From Chytridium lagenaria (taxonomy: Eukaryota > Chytridiomycota > Chytridiomycetes > Chytridiales > Chytridiaceae): DNA of 64,000 bases. The position numbers and the translations under genes were made by a program. The notes beneath the pieces were generated by a model that did no database searches, had not been told where the DNA came from, and saw nothing but the letters and a program-made list of their open reading frames with translations. The stretch lies in NCBI GenBank assembly GCA_025449115.1, contig JAHLKC010000155.1:26191-90190 (forward strand), read 5' to 3'. Position 1 is the stretch's first letter, and each line of letters begins with the position of its first letter. This document shows, one piece after another, positions 56,081-64,000 of this stretch.

Positions 56081-58359
56081 CCACGTCTTTTCTCCTTCCC
56101 AAAAACGGGAGTTTGGCTCTGATCGACCATTGCTTTCCAGTGAGGTTATCTTCCCTGAACAGCTCATTGACAACGTCTTTGTTAGGATAAAGTCATCTCG
56201 ATTGAAGGACATTCTCGAGAGACGCAGACTATTTTGAATATCAAAAACGGGAGTTCACAGGAACTACCCAATTCTGGATTTGTCAGGTGCCTGATCCTGA
56301 GGTCAACACCTCTCGTGCACCTAGGCACATACCTGGACAGATTACCCATGTCATAACGGTTAATGCTGGTATACCACCAGATGCTGTAAACTACCCAGTG
56401 CCTGATACTGGCCCAAAATCTCTAAGTGGTTTTTATGCCTATGAGATACTTGAGATACGTGAGCTATTCTCACCCCTCAATGAAAAGAGAACTACTACAG
56501 ACTCACCCCCATCTCTACGCGAGATATATGGCGTTGAGAGAAAAACGGCCCTGCCTGATGTTTCTTCTCGTATGATCCATGACTTCCCATCAAAGTTAAT
56601 GAAAAGGTTATATTCCATTGATGATATACAAACACCATTCCGCTCTTCCAAGTTGAAGATTATAAGTTGGAATGTGAACAGCCTTCAAGCTCTTGTTAAG
56701 AAGCACTTTGCAAAGAGAATTGAAGGTGATGAGTCCAATAGAGCAGAGTTCTTTGCTATGTATTTGGAGGAAATGGAATGTGACATGGCCTGCTTTCAAG
56801 AGACTATGGTTGGCGATGGTCATGAAAAGTTTTGGCAACAACTGAAGTCCGTCCGTGGATGGAAGATGTATGCTGACGACAAAAGAAATGGACAAAATGG
56901 TGTTATGACCATGGTCCGCAAAGATATCCCCGTACTTTCAGTGATATGCGGGACTCATATGATGCGCACTGACTTTGACGACTTTGTTGAAGAAGGACGG
57001 TGCCTTACACTCTGCCTTTTAGGTATGAATATTGTGAATGTCTATGCGCCGAACGGCACGAGGTATGATCACAGACAGGAATACAAAATGAAGTTCCTGG
57101 AACGACTACATACTTTTGTAAAGAGTCTCAAAGCTCAGTCAAATACAATTGTTGTAGGGGATTTCAATATTGCTCACAAAGCAATTGATGTTCGCGAACC
57201 ATCCAGATTTTATGGATACTCTGGATTCCGCAATGATGAACGCTACTGGGTTAGCTCATTCATTAACTTAGCTTTTAAGGATGGATTTCGTCATAGCCAT
57301 CCGCATACGCCAGCATATTCTTGGCATGATCCAACAGAGTTCTATAAAGCTGTTTGGAGAATAGACTACGCCTTTGTAGATAAACGAATTCCTTGTAAAT
57401 GGAATGTTAACCACCATTTCGTGGCGTCACTGACTGACCATGAAATGGTTAAATTGGTCTTAGAGCACAGTGATGCTCACCACAATGATTTTGATAGCAT
57501 GATCTCATTGCCGGCACTTGACCTACCTGATCAAGAGCCACCGCATGAAGCCCCAAACAACCCCGGGCCTTCTGTAAATGATAGGAATTCAAATACTGTC
57601 CCCAATACCTTCATGGCTAATGGGCAGATATCTGGTGACTTTATTAAGGCCCAAAGAAAAGACTTGAGATTTGCCGACGTCATCAAGTTTCTTGAAAAAG
57701 GAATCCTTCCTGAGGATCCTGATCTTAGGAAAGGTGTTCTAATGAACGCCCAAAATATGGTGATGCGTGGTAGAGCTCTCTACTGCGTACTCTATCTGAA
57801 GGACTACCTTATGCGACGATCGCCAGTGCGAGTCGCTTTATGTGTCCCCAAAAGACTGCAGGACGTTGCGTTTGACGCCGTCCATGATGATATGATGGCT
57901 GGAGGACACCTCGGTGTTTGCAGACTTATTGCCACCACCCTAGATAGGTTTTGGTGGCCGACTATCCAAAAAGACTTAGAGGCATATATACGACGATGCC
58001 CTACATGTAAACAATCTAAAGATAACTTGACTAGAAAAGGTGCCGTGAGGCCCATCCCCTTTGGTCATAGACCTTGGGATCGTGTTGCCATCGATATTGT
58101 TGGTCCTATCAACACCAACCAACGTGGCAAAAAGTACATTGTTGTCCTCACGGACTACTTTACCCGTTGGGCTGATGCTTTTGCCGTCCCCGACTTAGAA
58201 GCAAACACCATTGCTAGAATAGTCGTGGAGCAATGCTTCTGCCGCTTTGGAATTCCCTTGACCTTACACTCGGATCAAGGACAACCATTTCCTAGTGACC
58301 TATTTAAGAGAGCTGCTACTGTACTAGGAATGAAACAGTCTTTCTCCATGCCATATTGA
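56081..58359 (+). pseudogene. Ty3/gypsy pol: ExoIII/AP-endonuclease-like domain fused to integrase
   Basis: After a linker with one frame shift (near 56,206) a 690-codon frame (numbered from 56,287) holds two domains. Residues about 124-395 carry the exonuclease-endonuclease-phosphatase fold of the ExoIII/APE type: IISWNVNSL, ACFQET, VYAPNG, VVGDFNIAHK, WRIDYAFVD and SLTDHEM, so the metal Glu (172), the DxN pair (292, 294) and the final Asp-His (384, 385) are all kept. Residues about 525-690 are integrase: H533, H541, C571, C574 of the zinc site, then D603 (AIDIVGP) and D663 (HSDQGQPF). The frame meets a TGA at 58,357-58,359 where related elements have a coding residue. AP-endonuclease domains belong to non-LTR elements and DNA repair; their presence between RNase H and integrase of a gypsy element is unusual. 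The ORF has no sign of joining two elements between the domains. Confidence 0.85.
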
Positions 58360-60477
58360 CCTCAGGCCAACGGTTTAGTTGAACGAACAAACAAAACTTT
58401 ATGCCAGATGATACGTGCATATATAAACCAAAGAACACATGATGACTGGGATGAGATACTCCCCTATATGTTGTTTGCATACAGAACAACGGTCCACCAG
58501 ACCACAAATGAAACCCCATTCATGATGATGTTTGGCCGTGAAGCGTTTGCGCCGGCTGACCTTAACTTTGGATATCCCACAGACGACGTGTTTGCAGAAG
58601 AATACCCGGACCCCAGATTATGGGCTCAAACTGGAGATGAACCTCTGATTGCCGTATCCACTACTAGAGATACCGCAGAGGTTCTCCCCGAAATACTCGC
58701 CATGGTTTCTAACCAACCACATCTTCTTGATAACCGTCTGGCGCGAGCTGCTCACAATCTGTCAAGAACAGACGGTCGTGAACCGTACCTACTCATTGCT
58801 GATGTTCTGCAGAAATATGAGTATGATGTAATCTATCTTTTTCACTTTCATCCCATGAAAAGATTAAGTTATACATTTCAATGGAGATCCTTCCAAAGGA
58901 AACAAACACTCCCTATGCATGCCATTACCCGACGGGTCCGCATAATGCATGAAGGCAAAGGCAGAGATGTCTATACCACTGTTATCCATAGGGGATGTGC
59001 TACAGAGAAACCACACTTGCGTGATAGTTATCCGCTATTTGTTGATACTGGCATGAACCTATACTATCATGGCATACTGGTTTTATCACCATCCACTTCA
59101 ATACTAGACAACAGCAGGTCCCTTATAGCTGAAGGGCCTGTAATGCACGTAAAGATTATTGACTTTGAAGTCAACAACGACCAGGACGATTATGTTCCTC
59201 CTGACGATTATATTTCTCCTGAAAATGATATAGATACTGACACACATGTAAGTGTGCTCATGAATACTTGACAAGCCCTTCAGGACTTTGTCAAAGAATA
59301 CCTCAACGATGAAGATGATCGTTTAGAGGCTAAAGACTACGTTACTCAGCTAGCTGCTAGACTAGCATACTCAAAGCCGTACTCTTGCGTGCAGAACTCA
59401 AACGCAAGAGACGAGCACAACAAATAAACCCAGTCGCAACAAAGACTCGTTTGATGTTGGTGACCTGGTATGGCTCTCTGTTCCCTTGAAGACTGAACGT
59501 CGAGGGAAAGAGAACAAGAATGCCCCCACTAAGAAGTTCCAATTTAGATGGGCCGGCCCTATGCGTGTCCTTAGTAAATCTATGGACAGCAATAGATACA
59601 CAGTTGTAGAGCTCCTCCCTGGAGGCCAGCTCTTATCACGACTTGCTAACGCTGCTAGACTCAGACCATTTGAGTCTTTGCCGCCTACAGAAACTGCTAA
59701 TGCTGCATCTGCAGAAGTAGCTTCAGATGACTTTGCTGCTGAGATTGCAGCATGGAAAGAACTCCAAGTTATTAGACGCATGCCTAAGAATAAGGTAGCA
59801 GTTGGAGTTAATCGCGAATTGTTTCGACGATTTGATGAAGAAGTCGCTGATGCCGACTATAATGATCCTGAGTTCTATGTTGAGAAACTGGATTATCATA
59901 CTTATGATTCTCATAACAACAAGTATAAGTATTATGTTAAATGGCTCGGTCATGGAACCGCGCATAACCTTCTCATGGATGAAGAAGCCTTACCCCCATC
60001 CATAGTTAAAGATTACTGGGACCGTGTTGCTAAAACACAGCCCACAGCATATGCTCTCAGAGTAGTATATGAAAAGAATGCTGGCCGCAAGAGACTTGCG
60101 CCTAAGCCCACATCCTACACGCTGCCTGAAGATAATGATGGTTATCGTAGTGAGGATGAAGATGAAGGTATCCTTGATGATACCCCTCCTAGCCCCATAA
60201 AGAAACGTAAGCGCAAAGCAAAACGTTCTTTACAGCAGGCTGTGCATATAGATTCTGATGACCAGAATCTATTGATAATGACGTTCCTCCGTCGGAACCT
60301 GATATAGACAATAATCTGGATGATGACTATCCTGACAAAAACTTTGAAGTACCACTAGCCATAGAGATGCTAGATGGTAACAATTATATAACCCTTGCCA
60401 ATACTTGGCCTTATAGACTTGCTCATAATGCAAGCTCTGATATATTTACAGATAGTTCTTATACTTCTGACAACTAA
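58360..60477 (+). pseudogene. Ty3/gypsy pol tail: integrase end, extra domain, GPY/F-like module, chromodomain
   Basis: After the TGA the integrase goes on with QANGLVERTNKTLCQ (catalytic Glu). From about 58,640 to 59,220 lies an extra domain with KYEYDVIYLFH and LYYHGILVLSPS, matching in place and pattern the extra domain at 1.56-2.2 kb. A TGA at 59,269-59,271 and shifts near 59,370 and 59,450 follow, then DVGDLVWLSVPL, FQFRWAGPMRVL and the chromodomain (EFYVEKLDYHTY, YYVKWLGHGTAHN, about 59,870-60,025). A basic nuclear-type run KKRKRKAKR lies near 60,200. The last shift is near 60,290 and the stop at 60,475-60,477, 43 bases before the LTR. Confidence 0.85.
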
Positions 60478-60520
60478 GCTAGACTTTTCTTACGTAAGTC
60501 TTTTCTTAAAAACGGGAGAA

Positions 60521-60998
60521 TGTGAAGAATTACATTATTCACATGGCCTATGGCTCATAAGGACATTCCGTCTAAGTCCGTTGAGTTCCGTTATATCCCG
60601 CGTCGACGCGTATATTTACGCGTCATATTGAATCCTCCCTTCTTTTCCCTTTGGGTTTTTTATATATAGTTTTTCCCCATGTTTATAGGGTTTTTATTGA
60701 AGGAGGTGGCGCGCATATGTGCCGTTTATGTTGTGTGCATATGTTGTGTCTATTATTTATTTGTATTTTGTGTATTACTTTAATATGAGAGATTTCTTGA
60801 TTTAATTTGTACCTTGTTGAATTAAGTATTGATATTGAGTTGATCCCCTATCCTCTATCACACGCGCGTGGCCTCGCGCGTGATCTCCCTTCACTCTTAG
60901 TTGGATGACAGTCGACCCCTCTGCCCCCTTACCACCTGGTGAAGCTGCAATCCGGCCGTTTGAGACAGAAGGCTGTGATGGAATCCTCCTCATTCACA
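60521..60998 (+). repeat. candidate 3' LTR of the gypsy element
   Basis: A purine tract AAAAACGGGAGAA is followed by TGTGAAGAATTACATTATTC. The proposed end is CTCATTCACA at 60,998, so the ends are TGTGAA...TTCACA, giving 478 bp. A TATATATAG sequence lies near 60,660. No second LTR copy is present in the window, so the right boundary rests on the inverted ends only. Confidence 0.6.
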
Positions 60999-61603
60999 GT
61001 GTCCTTTAGTCAAGGCTTGGTCAGCTATATTCCACCTCTGTGCTCTCCGACCCGATGATCAGGCGCTAACGGCAGGCAATGAGTGAGGTTACCCTGTTCT
61101 AAGCTCTGAGAGGCAACGAGAGCCCATGTTCCAAAAGGTGCCATAGTAGGATGGCATGGAGACTTATAGCCATCCCCGATCGCCAGGAGACGATCTGGTG
61201 CTGATATTGGTTTATGAGCAAGGTAAGTCGATAATGAAGATACTAAACACGTTCCCTTCTCCCTTTAATAAGCAGAACCTCGCGATCACTCACCCACACC
61301 ATCGCCAAACAACAACAACATCACTTAGATTCAGGAGTACATCCTGTCCCTAGGTGCTCTGTGGACTTGCTCTGCTGGAGCAACTCCTTTACTCTTCTCC
61401 CCTACCCCTAGTCGAAGCTAGGTAGGGAGGGATGGGTCAAGAGAAGATCACAAAGTACGTAGAATCTAACTTCATTTTTTCACAAAAATTTTGGAAGGTT
61501 CCAAAATATCGGAACTCAAACGCTTAAACAATCGCTACCTTGTAAGCGCCAACGGTAACACTCAAATGCATTTGGCAGCTGGGAGGGAACCTTGGTAACA
61601 CTG
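60999..61603. other. stretch without a gene
   Basis: Contains a 75-bp stretch (61,385-61,462) that is an inverted match to 45,357-45,435, so it is part of another decayed repeat. No coding frame is supported. Confidence 0.4.
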
Positions 61604-62048
61604 TGTTAAATCCTGTTCATACGCAACCAATTTAATAAACTGCTTTACTAAGTCGTCATGTTTAAATGTTTATTGATTTGGTTAGATGAAAATTTTCACG
61701 CCATTTGGCGTAAGTTTCTAAAGACACGCTAATCATCTCTGCTACTTAAATACATCACATAATATGATTTGGGCCCAACATACACTAACTATCGTTGCAA
61801 AATAATTATCAACCTCGGTGATATCCACCGAACTAAGGGTTGTAGTTTGCAAGGGTACAATAGTGTAAGTGAGGAAATCGTATTATCTGCATAAGATCCA
61901 TAGTTAAAAGAACTTAGCAAAAATCAGAAATTTCTGGTTACACAAACATTATTTTGACCGTAAATTCATTTTTCACTTTAAGGGTGATATTCCCTTCAAC
62001 GCGAAGGAGATAAAATGACTTTAGAAGGAAAGAACTTGCACAGTTCCC
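61604..62048 (+). repeat. partial LTR of the 9-kb LTR-retroelement family
   Basis: Starts TGTTAAATCCTGTTCATACG and follows the minus strand of 9,451-9,000 until ACTTGCACAGTTCCC, where similarity ends before the TATA box. It is therefore cut at its 3' side. The acidic coding-like bases at 62,050-62,188 (GEENDDEDSSEDDLSNGDG) belong to something else. Confidence 0.8.
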
Positions 62049-62188
62049 ATGGAAGACCAACAACGAGCTGGGGGAAGAGAATGATGATGAAGATTCATCT
62101 GAGGATGACTTAAGCAACGGTGATGGGAACTTGACAGTGAGGTTGAGGACAGTGATACTGAAGATGAGGGTAATGAGAACGTTGGAGG

Positions 62189-62589
62189 TGTTGGGTTTAT
62201 TCATCTTTCTATTTTGTTTTTCTCACCCACATTCGTTATTTCGTCTAAGTTATTTTTCCCCCGAACCTGTTTGTTTTACGCGTTATTTTAAGTTTTTGAG
62301 TTGATCAGTTTCTTGAGCTCCTCATTCCATTTGAGGAAGCGTTAATCCCTTTAACCTTATTATTTATGTTTTATTTATGATACGTAATTGGAGGGATTTA
62401 CGGGTCATAAGTTCTGGTGTAAATCCCCACCCTCTACATGTATTGCGAAAAGTAGTTAACATTAATATATGGAAGTTTCGTAGTAATTACCTCCCTGTCA
62501 CCGCTGGAGACTCCATCACTATTCTTTATAGATTAATTCCCTTTATTAATAATTATAATTTAATTACAATTGAGCCCCGTAACCCTACA
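62189..62589 (+). repeat. copia 5' LTR (forward)
   Basis: 401 bp from TGTTGGGTTTATTC to CCCGTAACCCTACA. It is followed two bases later by TGGTAGCAC (62,592-62,600), a primer site of the initiator-Met tRNA type used by copia elements, so it is a 5' LTR. The same LTR in reverse lies at 62,748-63,148 with few differences. Confidence 0.85.
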
Positions 62590-62591
62590 AG

Positions 62592-62600
62592 TGGTAGCAC
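62592..62600 (+). other. primer binding site of the forward copia element
   Basis: TGGTAGCAC directly after the LTR resembles the common copia primer site TGGTATCAG that pairs with the 3' end of initiator tRNA-Met. The match is partial. Confidence 0.5.
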
Positions 62601-62707
62601 TTCACCTGGTTGGAAGGAGGAGTGAATCGATCCATTTGAGAGCCGAAGAGTAAAAAGAGAAAAGAGCATTCATCCCAAGAAAGAAAGCAAGCTGTCAACA
62701 CGAGAAG

Positions 62708-62750
62708 ATGACGAAAGAGAACGACGACAAACCGGTGATGTTTGATGTGT
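62708..62750 (+). pseudogene. first codons of a copia gag, cut by a second LTR
   Basis: ATG 62,708 opens MTKENDDKPVMFD, a plausible gag N-terminus at the right distance after the primer site. After 13 codons the reverse-oriented LTR begins (62,748) and a TAG follows. Confidence 0.5.
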
Positions 62751-63148
62751 AGGGGTTACGGGGCTCAATTGTAATTAAATTATAATGAATTAATAAATAG
62801 ATTTAAACTATAAAGAATCGTGATGGAGTCTCCAGTGGTGACAGGGAGGTAATTACTACGAAACTTCCATATATTAATGTTAACTACTTTTCGCAATACA
62901 TGTAGAGGGTAGGGATTTACACCAGAACTCATGACCCGTAAATCCCTCCAATTACGTATCATAAATAAAACATAAATAATAAGGTTAAAGGGATTAACGC
63001 TTCCTCAAATGGAATGAGGAGCTCAATAAACTGATCAACTCAAAAACTTAAAATAACGCGTAAAACAAACAGGTTCGGGGGAAAAATAACTTAGACAAAA
63101 TAACGAATGTGGGTGAAAAACAAAATAGAAAGATGAATAAACCCAACA
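62748..63148 (-). repeat. copia 3' LTR (reverse)
   Basis: 401 bp, read on the minus strand from TGTTGGG at 63,148 to CCTACA at 62,748. On its right the minus strand has the purine tract GAGGGGGAGAA, so it is the 3' LTR of the element whose pol end is at 63,158-64,000. It faces the forward LTR across 158 bp. Confidence 0.85.
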
Positions 63149-63160
63149 TTCTCCCCCTCA
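63149..63160 (-). other. polypurine tract of the reverse copia element
   Basis: TGAGGGGGAGAA on the minus strand touches the LTR start. It is the primer for plus-strand synthesis in LTR elements. Its TGA is also the stop codon of the pol frame, a tight overlap. Confidence 0.7.
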
Positions 63161-64000
63161 GCTTTCTAACCTTGCAGTTTTAATCAACCACTTTAACCAT
63201 CCCAAACTTTGCTCGTAATTCTTCAAACTTCGTCGAGGCAAAGCTTTCGTAAACAAGTCTGCAGGTTGCTCTTTTGTGTTAAGGTACTCCACACGTATTT
63301 TCTTCGCGTTAACCCTATCTCGTATGACGTGGAACCTTCTATCCACGTGTCGCGAACTTTGCGATATTATCGGCGTGCTGGCGAGGGAATTGCTGTCGTG
63401 TTGTCGCCGTAAATCACCGGAGGGTCATTAAACGTATAACCCAACTCCCCCAGAAGTTGGCTAACCCATATCATATGTGACGATGCTTCACTAAGTGAAA
63501 CATTCAAGCTTCTGCGGTAGACTGAGCCGTCGTTGCTTGTTTCTTCGTTCCCCACACCACAGCTCCCCCGTTCAACGTGATCACAAAACCACTTGTTGAC
63601 TTCATGTCGTCTGGATCCGTTCCCATGTCGGCGTCTGCATATCCCACCAATTCCAGCTTGTCCTTTCTAGTATACTGAATTCCCAATTGCTTCGTTTGCT
63701 GTAAGTATCCACAAGTTCGGTAAAGCGCATCCCAATGCGCTGGGTAAGGGTTCTCTTGAAACCTAGCGCTCATTCCAAGCGCGAATGCTATATCAGGTCG
63801 AGTTCCAATCATCGCATGCATTAAAGATCCAGTGTACTGTCGGTATCCTTGATTCTTCTCGTTCGTTTTCATTATCTCCCCTTCCATGTTCTTCAGGAGT
63901 TTCTTCACAGCGTCCATTGGAGTATAGTGTAAAAGAGTTTTCGGTATTCCAGCTTTTGACCCATCGTTTCGATGTATCTCTGCTGGAACACCACAATCTT
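63158..64000 (-). pseudogene. Ty1/copia pol C-terminus (RT end and RNase H)
   Basis: Leftward from the window edge the text includes YTGSLMHAMIGTRPDIAFAL, HWDALYRTCGYLQQT, VGYADADMGTDPDDMKSTSG, ITLNGGAVVWGTKKQ and AQSTAEA, then LSEASSHMIW, VIYGDNTTAI and EYLNTKEQPADLFTKALP. These are the end of copia reverse transcriptase and its RNase H. Frame changes near 63,940, 63,530 and 63,360 make this copy inactive or mis-sequenced. The RT catalytic part lies beyond the window. Confidence 0.88.

Noticed and set aside
56043..56237. 64-residue frame at the element B / gypsy junction
   Set aside because: Its start lies in element B and its end in gypsy linker; it is a chimeric frame, not a gene.

Overview
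The window reads as a repeat-rich fungal chromosome segment. Genes carry short spliceosomal introns (about 35-95 bp, GT...AG), the host genes are chitin-active and secreted enzymes typical of fungi, and at least seven kinds of transposable element are present. A filamentous fungus is likely; the phylum cannot be fixed from these bases. Many genes, host and transposon alike, carry single-base frameshifts, often next to homopolymers, so either decay or uncorrected assembly indels must be kept in mind throughout.

Layout. 0.7-3.0 kb: 3' half of a Ty3/gypsy pol (integrase, extra domain, chromodomain). 4.57-6.90 kb: a non-coding DNA transposon (element B) with GGG-starting inverted ends and an 8-bp target duplication. 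6.98-8.51 kb: a truncated copy of a KDZ-like transposon. 8.5-17.8 kb: a nest of elements, with two copies of one LTR retroelement, one inside the other's gag, the outer LTR split by a complete 7.69-kb CACTA/Plavaka-like element (CACAG ends, TA duplication, transposase plus a second large gene). 17.8-20 kb: transposon end fragments and one arm of a long inverted repeat. 20-42 kb: a host-gene island bounded by two ~0.9-kb inverted repeat arms (19,079-20,012 and 41,918-42,830). It holds an F-box/ankyrin gene, a metallo-beta-lactamase-fold gene, a very long LysM-array/GH18 chitinase locus, a class 3 lipase divergent from it, a secreted Cys-rich protein, two convergent paralogous small secreted proteins, and a chitin deacetylase. 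43-45.4 kb: small unrecognised genes.

45.4-61 kb: copia gag/protease remnants, then one Ty3/gypsy element broken by two DNA transposons. RNase H starts at 46.56 kb, is split by a 7,385-bp KDZ-like element (46,783-54,167; duplication GGTCTTCA), resumes at 54.18 kb, is split again by a second copy of element B (54.47-56.08 kb), and continues through an ExoIII/AP-endonuclease-like domain, integrase, an extra domain and a chromodomain to a candidate 3' LTR at 60,521-60,998. 61.6-64 kb: a partial LTR of the 9-kb family, two 401-bp copia LTRs facing each other, and the end of a copia pol.

The most novel item is the AP-endonuclease-like domain inside the Ty3/gypsy pol, between RNase H and integrase, together with a second family-specific domain after the integrase core that both gypsy copies share. 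Second is the ~18-module LysM array with one intron in every second module. The island genes share a theme of chitin and extracellular surface work (LysM/GH18, chitin deacetylase, lipase, small secreted proteins), which suits a cell-wall or host-interaction role, but that link is inference.
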